DNA of 23,931 nt from UBA11524 sp964547515 (GTDB lineage Bacteria > Bacillota > Clostridia > Christensenellales > Aristaeellaceae), in the NCBI GenBank assembly GCA_964547515.1, contig CAZJOA010000022.1, positions 1-23,931 on the forward strand, written 5' to 3'. Below, piece after piece: positions 5,901-14,564 of the stretch. Position 1 is the first letter of the stretch. Each line of letters begins with the position of its first letter. A program made the position numbers and the translations under genes. Below the pieces are notes generated by a model, which saw only the letters and a program-made list of their open reading frames with translations, had not been told where the DNA came from and ran no database searches.

Positions 5901-8318
5901 GCGGAAGCAACGGTGCTGGTGGCAGAACCCGTCAGCGCGCTGCCTTCGTATACAGAGGATGAGCTGTTCCAGCATCTGTATTACACGCTTGGTGTCAACG
6001 AAGGCGCTTATGATAGTGTCCGCCAGAATGATAATGGTTCTTCGTCCATTGGCAAGATTCAATGGAATTGTGACGCTGGCCGTGCGCTTCCGCTCCTGAA
6101 GAATATCGTCGCGAAGAACCCGGAGGACGCACACAATATCCTCGGCGAGGCGCTGTACCAGGAGATTGCGAACAATCCGAAAAAGTACTGGGATCGTGCC
6201 GGCCGCATCTTCAATGACGATGAAACGGCTCGGATCAAAAAGCTCCTTGCAACTTCCTATAGTATTGAGGTACAGGAAGAGCAGATCAAGTATGACTTAA
6301 CTACAATTAACCTGAAACAGGTGCGCGATCGTGGCGTGACTGATCCGTGGGCGATCGTATACTTTGCTGACATCATCAATGTCGGCTGGAAGTGGTTGCC
6401 CGATCTGATCGAAGCGGCGGTTGCCGAAGTTGGCAGTGTCGATAAGATCACGCTGGACGTTGCTCATAAGGTGACACAGGCGCATGCAACTTATGGACAG
6501 GATCTTTATGCGACTCGTCTGAAGTACACCTACGAATACCTCAAGGGCGTCACCTTCGACGGCAAGCACTACAATGACAATTTCACTGCCGATCCTTATC
6601 CGGCGAAGGGTTCTACCTTGCTGAGCGTGGCGAAGTCCCAGATCGGCTACAAGGGCAGCTCTTCCGACAGCAACCTGACGGGCGCGAATGTCGCATCCAC
6701 GGGCAACTACACGAAGTATGGCGAGTATGTCGGGAAGAACGGTTCGCGCTGGGATGCAGCGTTCCTGTCCTGGTGCGCGGATCAGGCGGGTGTTACGGCC
6801 ATCAAAAAGACGGTGGATGTCAGCCCGAAGGATCTGTGCAGCAATTACAGCACCAAGGGCGCGATCGCGTATTTCAATGAGATCAGCGTCACGCAGTCCT
6901 TGTCACTTTCGTACATGAAGTCGAATGGCATCAAGTCCGACCGCAGCAGCTTTACCCCTGCGGCTGGCGATCTGATCTTCTTCGGCTGGGATGATTCGTT
7001 GTTCGCGGGTACGCCCTTTACCCATGTGGGCATTGTCTCGAAGATAAGCGGCGGCACGGTGTACTACATCGATGGCGACGGTGACGGCGAAGCTGTTGCC
7101 GAAAGGAGCTGCGCCCTGACCGACACGAACATCTCTGCCTATTGCAAGGTGTCGGGTTCGTATGGTGATCCGGCGACCAGCCACCGCTACGAGGTTCTCG
7201 GCGGCTACATCGACTACATCCCCGGTCAGGATTACTTCACGGACTCCAAGACGAAGGAATGCACTGGCAGCAACAGCGTCAGCGGCGGCACCTGCGCGAG
7301 CATTCGGTCGGGCAACGCATACCAGTGCGCGGGCTTTGCGCATTACGTTGAGACGGAGATTTACGGCAAGGTTGGCGACTGCCTTGACGGCAAGGAATCC
7401 GGTCTGCTCGCATATGCGGATGTCACCGTCGATTCGCTCAAGAAGCTCATCCAGCGTGCCGGTCTGGGCGCGAATATCCGCGCGGGCACGTCCTCCGGTG
7501 CGGGTCACAGCATGATCGTCACCGAGATCACGGACAGCGGCTTCGAGGTCATTCACTGCAACTGGGATAGCTTCTGCGGCATCGACACCAAGGCCTGGAC
7601 ATGGGAGAGCTTCAAGACCTGGCTGGACAAGAAGTCCTATGGCATCGATAAGATCCGCGTGCATAATCCCGTTGTTACCGACAACGATACGGCGACTGCG
7701 CCGACCTTCGACGGCTACACCGCGCTGACCGTCACCGATTATGACCTGTCCAATGGCTCGCTCACCATCACCTGGAATGCGGACAATGCGGATGTATACC
7801 ACGTCAACGCCATCCTCCTCAACGAGGTGCCCACGGTCGGCGATGATTCCCAGGCGGATCGTGCCGTCAAGACGATCAAGAAGGGCGAGCATGGGACGAA
7901 TTCCATGACGCTCACGGTGGACGATCTGTCCGGCGCGCAGTATCTGAAGTTCGCCATTGGCGCGTCCTCGGAGAACGAATCGGCTATCCATTGGTCCTGG
8001 ATCGGCTTCAAGCTCAATGGCTTGTTCAAATCCAGCGAGGCGGACATGCTCCTTCCTGCTGCACTGACGACCATTGAGGACGAGGCGTTCTACGGCATGC
8101 CCGTGTCCTCCGTGTATTGCCCCGACGGGCTGAAGACAATCGGCGCGAAGGCCTTTGCGAACTGCAATGCCCTGAAGAAGATCCGCATCCCGTCCAGTGT
8201 GACGAAGATCGATGACTCTGCCTTCGATGGCTGCAAGGGTCTGCTCATCTTTGGCACGAAGGGCAGCACGGCTGAGACCTTCGCCAAGAACCATGGTTTC
8301 GTCTTCATTGCTGAATAA
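5901..8318 (+). CDS. Secreted modular cell-wall-hydrolase-like protein, C-terminal part (muramidase-like, CHAP-like, Cys-His-Asn domain, Fn3-like, BspA LRR)
   Basis: At least 805 residues follow the gap. Domain order by position: (1) 5949-6560, a lysozyme/muramidase-like region of the type seen in clostridial phage and cell-wall enzymes (NEGAYDSVRQNDNGSSSIGKIQW; candidate catalytic Glu at 6000-6002). (2) 6624-7210, a CHAP-like region; the usual catalytic cysteine in W-C-A-x-F is Asp (RWDAAFLSWCA, 6753-6755), while the histidine at 7023-7025 is kept. (3) 7255-7670, a second cysteine-peptidase-like region with Cys (YQCAGFAHYV, 7326-7328), His (GHSMIVTEI, 7506-7508) and Asn (HCNWD, 7560-7562) all present. 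(4) 7707-8015, one Fn3-like module as in the N-terminal half. (5) 8016-8318, BspA-type LRR_5 repeats ending in AETFAKNHGFVFIAE. There is no membrane anchor. DNA at 5941-6540 has visibly lower GC than the rest. It most likely acts outside the cell on peptidoglycan or as an adhesin-like hydrolase; the substrate is not known. Confidence 0.82.
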   Translation, partial: AEATVLVAEPVSALPSYTEDELFQHLYYTLGVNEGAYDSVRQNDNGSSSIGKIQWNCDAGRALPLLKNIVAKNPEDAHNILGEALYQEIANNPKKYWDRAGRIFNDDETARIKKLLATSYSIEVQEEQIKYDLTTINLKQVRDRGVTDPWAIVYFADIINVGWKWLPDLIEAAVAEVGSVDKITLDVAHKVTQAHATYGQDLYATRLKYTYEYLKGVTFDGKHYNDNFTADPYPAKGSTLLSVAKSQIGYKGSSSDSNLTGANVASTGNYTKYGEYVGKNGSRWDAAFLSWCADQAGVTAIKKTVDVSPKDLCSNYSTKGAIAYFNEISVTQSLSLSYMKSNGIKSDRSSFTPAAGDLIFFGWDDSLFAGTPFTHVGIVSKISGGTVYYIDGDGDGEAVAERSCALTDTNISAYCKVSGSYGDPATSHRYEVLGGYIDYIPGQDYFTDSKTKECTGSNSVSGGTCASIRSGNAYQCAGFAHYVETEIYGKVGDCLDGKESGLLAYADVTVDSLKKLIQRAGLGANIRAGTSSGAGHSMIVTEITDSGFEVIHCNWDSFCGIDTKAWTWESFKTWLDKKSYGIDKIRVHNPVVTDNDTATAPTFDGYTALTVTDYDLSNGSLTITWNADNADVYHVNAILLNEVPTVGDDSQADRAVKTIKKGEHGTNSMTLTVDDLSGAQYLKFAIGASSENESAIHWSWIGFKLNGLFKSSEADMLLPAALTTIEDEAFYGMPVSSVYCPDGLKTIGAKAFANCNALKKIRIPSSVTKIDDSAFDGCKGLLIFGTKGSTAETFAKNHGFVFIAE
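7707..8015 (+). repeat. Third copy of the Fn3-like module
   Basis: It shares DGYTALTVTDYDLSNGSL, ITW, LLNEVPTVGDD, a Thr/Lys stretch and YLKFAIGAS with the copies at 4468 and 4840. Its presence beyond the N run is the main reason to join the two partial genes. Confidence 0.75.
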
Positions 8319-8329
8319 GCAACACAAAA

Positions 8330-8365
8330 CCTCCTGCTGCGTGCTTTGCAGCAGGAGGCCTTTTT
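8330..8365. terminator. Bidirectional intrinsic terminator
   Basis: A perfect 11-bp stem (CCTCCTGCTGC 8330-8340 with GCAGCAGGAGG 8348-8358) with a 7-base loop. CCTTTTT follows on the plus strand. On the minus strand the hairpin is followed by TTTTGTG. It sits between convergent genes (plus-strand stop at 8318, minus-strand stop at 8376) and can serve both. Confidence 0.88.
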
Positions 8366-8375
8366 GCATGAGGGT

Positions 8376-8924
8376 TTATAGTGCGACGGTCACGATCTCG
8401 ACGACTGCCTGTGCGATCAGGGAGATGGCGACGAAGGTCCAGACGACGTTGACCGCGCCGAAGGGGTTGATGAGGATGATGACCGCCATGGCGGCGGCGA
8501 GCAGTGCCGCGATGCCCGGCAGATACCAGGTGGACAGGTGCAGGCGGCGCATGTCCGCCATCTTTTGCAGGCGGGATGCCGCCAGGAGCAGCATGCCGAT
8601 GGCGTATAGCACCGTCAGCAGGGGGAACGCCGTCAGAAACCAGTCGTGCTTGACGATGCACGCCGCACCGCCCATGCACAGCAGCAGTCCCTTGAAGAGC
8701 AGCTGCTGCTGCGCGGCGAGCTCCGGTGCGGTGGTGAAATAGCGGATGACGTTCACCGCCCCGGCCAGCACCATCACGATGCCTGCGCCGATGATGATCG
8801 CACTGGTGAAGCCCACCGGGTTGATGAGCAGCAGCACGCCCACCGCGATCTCGAGGATGCATGCGACGATGCTGCCGCTCCGGGTGCTGAAATAGCGCTT
8901 GATGTTCAAATCGTTGTCCTCCAT
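8376..8924 (-). CDS. DUF308 (HdeD-like) multi-pass membrane protein
   Basis: The 182-residue product has about six hydrophobic segments in three pairs, with the recurring motif L(L)INPxG (LLINPVG near residue 35, ILINPFG near 156). This is typical of the DUF308/HdeD family of small membrane proteins. In enterobacteria HdeD is linked to acid resistance; the role in Clostridia is unknown. It starts 13 bases after the ftsH stop and is probably cotranscribed. ATG 8924 has no good Shine-Dalgarno. The sequence GGAGG lies inside the first codons (8917-8921), 8 bases before TTG 8909, which may be the true start and would give a 177-residue product. A link to membrane quality control with FtsH is inference from position only. 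Confidence 0.82.
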   Translation of the reverse strand: MEDNDLNIKRYFSTRSGSIVACILEIAVGVLLLINPVGFTSAIIIGAGIVMVLAGAVNVIRYFTTAPELAAQQQLLFKGLLLCMGGAACIVKHDWFLTAFPLLTVLYAIGMLLLAASRLQKMADMRRLHLSTWYLPGIAALLAAAMAVIILINPFGAVNVVWTFVAISLIAQAVVEIVTVAL

Positions 8925-8937
8925 GTCGTCCGGGGCA

Positions 8938-10752
<1,815 letters not shown>

Positions 10753-10787
10753 ATGTATGAATACCTCCCTACGCCATTGATCCTACC

Positions 10788-10816
10788 ATGGTATTTTGAA
10801 CTGAAATTCAAATCAA
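10788..10816 (-). promoter_or_regulatory. Candidate ftsH promoter with a palindrome in its spacer
   Basis: On the minus strand TTGATT (10811-10816) and TACCAT (10788-10793) are 17 bases apart, a mediocre match. The spacer region holds an inverted repeat TTTGAA-N6-TTCAAA (10795-10812), which could be an operator. The surrounding 10790-10850 is strikingly AT-rich for this window. Other hexamer pairs are possible, so the exact promoter is uncertain. Confidence 0.4.
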
Positions 10817-10845
10817 TATCAACTGAATATGAATTTTTCTGCAAT

Positions 10846-10880
10846 CGAAAAGCCGGACGCATCGTCTAACGCATCCGGCT
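10846..10880 (-). terminator. Intrinsic terminator of the asd-dapA-dapB operon
   Basis: On the minus strand a 10-11 bp stem (10871-10880 with 10851-10860, AGCCGGATGC against GCGTCCGGCT, one G-U pair) with an eight-base loop is followed by TTTCG. It lies 14 bases after the dapB stop. There is no T-run on the plus strand, so it acts on minus-strand transcripts. Confidence 0.8.
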
Positions 10881-10894
10881 GACAGGCTGACTCA

Positions 10895-11641
10895 TCAGAG
10901 TTCCCCCACCACATCGGCCATGGTGTACAGGCCGGGCCTCTGCCCGACGAGGAATTCGGCCGCGCGCAGTGCACCGGCGGCGAACACACCGCGGTTCTCA
11001 GCGCTGTGGCTGATCCTGATCCTCTCGGACGTGCCGAAGAAGCAGACCTCGTGCTCGCCGGTGACCGTGCCGCCGCGCAGGGCATGCACGCCGATCTCCT
11101 GGGGCTGACGCTTGCAGTCGCGTCCGTGGCGGCCATAGACGGCCTCGCGCGCGGAGCTGCTGCCGGATTTCACCGCATCCAGCAGCATCAGCGCCGTTCC
11201 GGAGGGCGCGTCCGCCTTGCGGTGATGATGGGTCTCGACGATCTCCACGTCGAAGGCGTCCCCCAGAATGGCCGCTGCCTTCCGGGTCAGCGCCTGCAAA
11301 ACGGCGACGCCCAGGCTCATGTTGCCGCTGCGGAAGATGGGGATGACCTTCGCCGCCTCGTCGATGGCGGCAAGCTGCTCCTCGCTCAGGCCGGTGGTGG
11401 CGATGACCGCCGGGACGCGGTGCTGCACCGCCCAGGTCAGCAGATCCGCACCGGGCTTCCAGGTGGAGAAGTCGATGACCACATCCGCCGCGGGGCATTG
11501 CTCGTAGTTGTGATAGAGGGGGAATTCCGCCGTGCCGTCGGCGATGTCCACCCCGGCGACGACCTCCGCGCCGATGGCTCTGGCCTGTGCCGCGACCTCA
11601 CGCCCCATGTAGCCCAATGCGCCGGAAATGAGGATCTTCAT
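10895..11641 (-). CDS. dapB: 4-hydroxy-tetrahydrodipicolinate reductase
   Basis: It catalyses the NAD(P)H-dependent reduction of the DapA product to tetrahydrodipicolinate, on the route to meso-diaminopimelate and lysine. The 248-residue product has the Rossmann start ISGALGYMGREV (5-16) and the family signature ETHHHRKADAPSGTA (136-150), with the catalytic His and Lys142 in it. GNMSLGV (106-112) is also typical. Length is slightly short of E. coli DapB (273), as is usual in Clostridia. It starts 15 bases after the dapA stop and is the last gene of the riboswitch-controlled operon. Confidence 0.95.
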   Translation of the reverse strand: MKILISGALGYMGREVAAQARAIGAEVVAGVDIADGTAEFPLYHNYEQCPAADVVIDFSTWKPGADLLTWAVQHRVPAVIATTGLSEEQLAAIDEAAKVIPIFRSGNMSLGVAVLQALTRKAAAILGDAFDVEIVETHHHRKADAPSGTALMLLDAVKSGSSSAREAVYGRHGRDCKRQPQEIGVHALRGGTVTGEHEVCFFGTSERIRISHSAENRGVFAAGALRAAEFLVGQRPGLYTMADVVGEL

Positions 11642-11656
11642 TGCCCTTCGCCCCCC

Positions 11657-12541
11657 TCAGATCAAGCCCAGGTCGTGCATGATGGCGTACATCTTCTCGC
11701 GCGGGCCATCCGTCATGGGGACGAGGGGCAGGCGCAGCTCATCCTCGAGCATGCCGAGCTTGGCCATGGCGGCCTTGGCGGGGATGGGGCTGGTCTCGCT
11801 GAAGAGAGCGCCGATGAAGGGCAGGAGCTTGAGCTGGAGTGCGGAAGCCTCCTGATAATGGCCGTTGAGGGCAAGGCTGGCGATGCGGGAGGTCTCCGCC
11901 GGCAGGATGTTGGACAGCACGGAGATGACCCCCTTGAAGCCAAAGGAAATGGTGGGGACGATCAGGTCGTCATTGCCGCAGTAGAAGTCCACCATTTCGC
12001 CGCACAGGCGCATTTTCTCCATGGCCTGACTGATGTCGGGGGAGGCCTCCTTGACCGCGATGACGTTCTCGTGCTCGCAGATCTGCGCCAACGTGTCCGG
12101 GCTGATGTTCAGCCCCGTGCGCGACGGGACATTGTAGACGATGACCGGCAGTGTGGCCGCATCGGCGATGGCGTTGAAATGCGCCACCAGACCGGCCTGA
12201 CTGGTCTTGTTGTAGTAGGGGGTGACGACCAGCTGAGCATCCGCGCCGAATTCGGCAGAATGCTTGGCGGCATAGACGGCCTCGGCGGTGGAATTCGAGC
12301 CCGTCCCGGCGATGACCGGCACGCGGTGATCGGCCTTTTCCACCACGCGGCGGATGACGGCCAGGTGCTCATCCCAATCCATGGTGGCGGGTTCGCCGGT
12401 GGTGCCCACGGCGATCAGCGCGCTGACGCCATTGGCGATCTGCTCCTCCACCAGACGATCCAGCGCGGGGTAGTCCACCTCGCCGTTCTTGAAGGGGGTG
12501 ACAAGGGCTGTTCCGCAGCCGGTAAACAGGGGCTTGCGCAT
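11657..12541 (-). CDS. dapA: 4-hydroxy-tetrahydrodipicolinate synthase
   Basis: It condenses pyruvate with aspartate semialdehyde, the committed step of diaminopimelate and lysine synthesis. The 294-residue TIM-barrel protein has GTTGE (46-50), the catalytic tyrosine in VIVYNVPSRTG (Tyr136) and the Schiff-base lysine in IAVKEASPD (Lys164). The length matches the family. It lies 31 bases after asd, whose product is its substrate supplier, and ahead of dapB, which uses its product. Confidence 0.96.
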   Translation of the reverse strand: MRKPLFTGCGTALVTPFKNGEVDYPALDRLVEEQIANGVSALIAVGTTGEPATMDWDEHLAVIRRVVEKADHRVPVIAGTGSNSTAEAVYAAKHSAEFGADAQLVVTPYYNKTSQAGLVAHFNAIADAATLPVIVYNVPSRTGLNISPDTLAQICEHENVIAVKEASPDISQAMEKMRLCGEMVDFYCGNDDLIVPTISFGFKGVISVLSNILPAETSRIASLALNGHYQEASALQLKLLPFIGALFSETSPIPAKAAMAKLGMLEDELRLPLVPMTDGPREKMYAIMHDLGLI

Positions 12542-12572
12542 ATGGATTCCTCCCGAAATACAGGTCGATGGC

Positions 12573-13655
12573 TTACTTTTTCACGATATAGCCCTTGGCG
12601 CAGAGCAATTCGGCGGTCAGCATCGCGCCGCCGGCCGCGCCACGCACGGTGTTGTGGCTCAGGCACACGAAGCGGTAGTCGAAGAGCTTATCCTCGCGGA
12701 GGCGTCCGATGGAGATGCCGAAGCCGTTCTGGAAGTCGCGGTCGAGGCGGGTCTGGGGACGGGCGGGGTCATCGAAATACTGGAGGAAGGGCTTGGGGGC
12801 GGAGGGAAGCGCAAGGCGCTGCGCCTCGGTCTCGTAATTCGCCCAGCGCTCCCGGATCTCTTCGATGGAAGGCTTGTGCCTGAAGGACACGGACACCGCC
12901 GCCATATGTCCGTCGGACGCGGCGACGCGCAGGCATTGGGCGCTGATGACGGGCAGCGTCGCGTTGACGATCCTGCCGTCCTCCACATGTCCCCAGAGCT
13001 TGAGCGGCTCGTTCTCGCTCTTCTCGTCCTCGCCGCCGATGTAGGGGATGACATTGTCCACCATTTCCGGCCAGGTCTTGAAGGTCTTGCCCGCACCGGA
13101 AATGGCCTGATAGGTGCACACGGACACCTTTTCGGGCACGAAGTCCATCAGGGGGGTCAGCGCAGGGACATAGCTCTGGATGGAGCAGTTGGGCTTCACG
13201 GCGATGAAGCCGCGCTTCGTGCCCAGGCGCTTGCGCTGAGCGGGGATGACCTCCAGGTGTGCGGCGTTGATCTCCGGGACGACCATGGGGACGTCCTCGA
13301 TGCCGCGGCAGGCGGAATTGTTGGACACCACCGGCACTTCATGCCGGGCGTAGGCCTCTTCCAGGGCGCGGATCTCGTCCTTTTTCATGTCCACGGCGCA
13401 GAAGACGAAGTCCACCTTCTCGGCCACCGCATCGATGTCCGCCGCATCCATGACGACCATGTTCGCCACATCCGCCGGGATCGCCCAGTCGAACGCCCAG
13501 CGTTCGCCGACCGCCTCGGCATACCTCTTACCGGCGGAACGGGCGGATGCCGCCACGCAGGTCACCTGAAACCAGGGATGCTCCTTGAGCAGGGACACAA
13601 AGCGCTGACCGACCATGCCCGTCGCGCCCACGATGCCAACGCGATACTTCTCCAT
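12573..13655 (-). CDS. asd: Aspartate-semialdehyde dehydrogenase (archaeal/fungal-type family)
   Basis: It reduces aspartyl phosphate to aspartate semialdehyde, the branch point to lysine, threonine and methionine. The 360-residue product has the NADP-binding GATGMVG (10-16), SNNSACRG (111-118), and the active-site cysteine in KPNCSIQSYVPAL (Cys157). GAGKTFKTWPEM and the later SVSFRHKP fit the subgroup found in archaea, fungi and some Bacillota rather than the E. coli type. ATG 13655 has GGGAGGG (13663-13669) 7 bases upstream. It is the first gene behind the lysine riboswitch, so control by lysine would reach this shared step; no aspartate kinase gene is in the window. Confidence 0.95.
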   Translation of the reverse strand: MEKYRVGIVGATGMVGQRFVSLLKEHPWFQVTCVAASARSAGKRYAEAVGERWAFDWAIPADVANMVVMDAADIDAVAEKVDFVFCAVDMKKDEIRALEEAYARHEVPVVSNNSACRGIEDVPMVVPEINAAHLEVIPAQRKRLGTKRGFIAVKPNCSIQSYVPALTPLMDFVPEKVSVCTYQAISGAGKTFKTWPEMVDNVIPYIGGEDEKSENEPLKLWGHVEDGRIVNATLPVISAQCLRVAASDGHMAAVSVSFRHKPSIEEIRERWANYETEAQRLALPSAPKPFLQYFDDPARPQTRLDRDFQNGFGISIGRLREDKLFDYRFVCLSHNTVRGAAGGAMLTAELLCAKGYIVKK

Positions 13656-13685
13656 GATTATACCCTCCCAATGTTCGCAATATGC

Positions 13686-13717
13686 AAAAAGGACCGCAAG
13701 GCTATTCCCTGCGGTCC
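13686..13717 (-). terminator. Lysine riboswitch attenuator
   Basis: On the minus strand an 11-bp stem (GGACCGCAGGG 13707-13717 with CCTTGCGGTCC 13691-13701, one G-T pair) with a 5-base loop runs into TTTTTGC. It lies between the lysine aptamer and the asd ribosome binding site. This is the expression platform expected for lysine-induced premature termination. Confidence 0.88.
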
Positions 13718-13753
13718 GCGTAGGTAAACGGAAATGCGATGCAGCCCGTCCAC

Positions 13754-13921
13754 GATCAGCGCTCCGCCAGGATGAACCTGATGACAGTCACGGGTCTGTG
13801 CGGCACGCGACCAAGCGCGGGAGGACGGCAGCATTCCGGCGCTTTCGGCGCAGCGCACCTTCCGGCGGCATCAGCGGAAGCCGTTCCTCCGCCGCCATAC
13901 CAACGCTGCGCACCTCTGATC
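13754..13921 (-). promoter_or_regulatory. Lysine riboswitch (L box) aptamer
   Basis: On the minus strand the leader shows the L-box landmarks in order: AGAGGTGCG near the 5' end (13909-13917), GAAGGTGCGCTGCGCCGAAAG (two-part motif around 13840-13862), TGGTCGCGTGCCGCA (around 13798-13812), ACTGTCA (around 13783-13790) and GGAGCGCTGATC (13754-13765). P1 closes perfectly with GATCAG (13916-13921) against CTGATC (13754-13759). The genes downstream are asd, dapA and dapB. Members of this class bind L-lysine and switch off lysine genes. From 13656 to 13940 the sequence is entirely leader: aptamer, attenuator and ribosome binding site. Confidence 0.9.
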
Positions 13922-13940
13922 CAATGATGAATACAACGCT

Positions 13941-13969
13941 ATCTTATCACGGAAGCGCCATGCTGTCAA
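13941..13969 (-). promoter_or_regulatory. Promoter of the asd-dapA-dapB operon
   Basis: On the minus strand TTGACA (13964-13969) and TAAGAT (13941-13946) have a 17-base spacer with TGA before the -10. The predicted start near 13934 lies about 13 bases before the riboswitch P1. The promoter begins 37 bases after the stop of the kinase-like gene, with no clear terminator in between, so some read-through from that operon is possible. Confidence 0.82.
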
Positions 13970-14005
13970 CCGGCGGAACACAAAAAGCACGAGCGGATTT
14001 CCGAT

Positions 14006-14539
14006 TCAGGGATGCTTGGCGGCATAGGCGAGGAATTCCGCCGTCCTCCGCCAGTATTTCACGCCCCAGTGGGCGAAATCCCATTCCTGCATGTAGGCGT
14101 TGCACTCGTAGTCCACATAGTACAGTTCGCCGTTTTGCGGGATGAAGTTGGTGGGGAAGTAGTCGATGTTGGTGTTCTCGGCGTACAGGCGGACGCAGAG
14201 CGCCTCCATCCGGGGGATGCACCAATCCGGCAGACGATCCGCCTTCACCAGATCATACACCGTGTCCCCATCGATGTATTCCTTGAGCAGGCGCTCGTTT
14301 TCGTGGTCGACGGCCAGCAGGCGCGGCATGGGGATGCCGATGCGGCACAGACGCGCGTAGTCGTCCAGCTCCGAGCCCAGCTTGTCGCCGAATTGATAAT
14401 AGGCGCAGGGCTCATGGTGGATCTGCTTGAGGACGAAAGGCTGACCGTCCCTTTCCACCAGATAGGAATAGCCGCCCTTGCCCTTCCCCAGCAAGCGAAG
14501 GACGGTGTATTCGGTGCCGTTCAGGGTCAGTGTGTCCAT
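14006..14539 (-). CDS. Small protein-kinase-like (RIO/APH-type fold) protein
   Basis: The 177-residue product shows a reduced kinase fold. It has a glycine-rich loop GKGKGGYSYLV (18-28), an ATP-binding lysine in FVLKQI (Lys38), a hinge-like LLKEYIDGDTV (84-94), a catalytic-loop equivalent NIDYFPTNF (124-132; Asp126 and Asn131 with four residues between) and a metal-binding VDYE (142-145; Asp143) in place of DFG. At 177 residues it lacks most of a normal C-lobe. ATG 14539 has GGAGGG (14546-14551) just upstream; the longer frame to 14596 overlaps pepT and has no such site. It is the last gene of the ecfA1-to-pepT operon, 25 bases after pepT. The substrate is unknown; it might phosphorylate a small molecule or a protein. 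Confidence 0.75.
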   Translation of the reverse strand: MDTLTLNGTEYTVLRLLGKGKGGYSYLVERDGQPFVLKQIHHEPCAYYQFGDKLGSELDDYARLCRIGIPMPRLLAVDHENERLLKEYIDGDTVYDLVKADRLPDWCIPRMEALCVRLYAENTNIDYFPTNFIPQNGELYYVDYECNAYMQEWDFAHWGVKYWRRTAEFLAYAAKHP

Positions 14540-14564
14540 GGTGAACCCTCCGGTGCAGGCTGAT

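Noticed and set aside
4303..5910. A minus-strand open frame through the assembly gap
   Set aside because: It runs opposite the modular secreted gene and is prolonged by unknown bases; the plus-strand gene has promoter, ribosome site and signal peptide.
5899..6099. Continuation of the N-terminal hydrolase frame after the gap
   Set aside because: That phase gives a short unlike translation ending at 6099, while another phase yields recognisable domains to 8318. The phase change only reflects the placeholder gap length.
11006..12883. A 625-codon open frame on the plus strand
   Set aside because: It is antisense to dapB, dapA and part of asd, all with clear catalytic motifs; its composition (Asp, Gly, His-rich) is that of a shadow frame.
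13656..13663. TATAAT next to the asd start on the minus strand
   Set aside because: It lies between the ribosome binding site and the start codon, so a transcript from it could not carry the asd ribosome site; the real promoter is upstream of the riboswitch.
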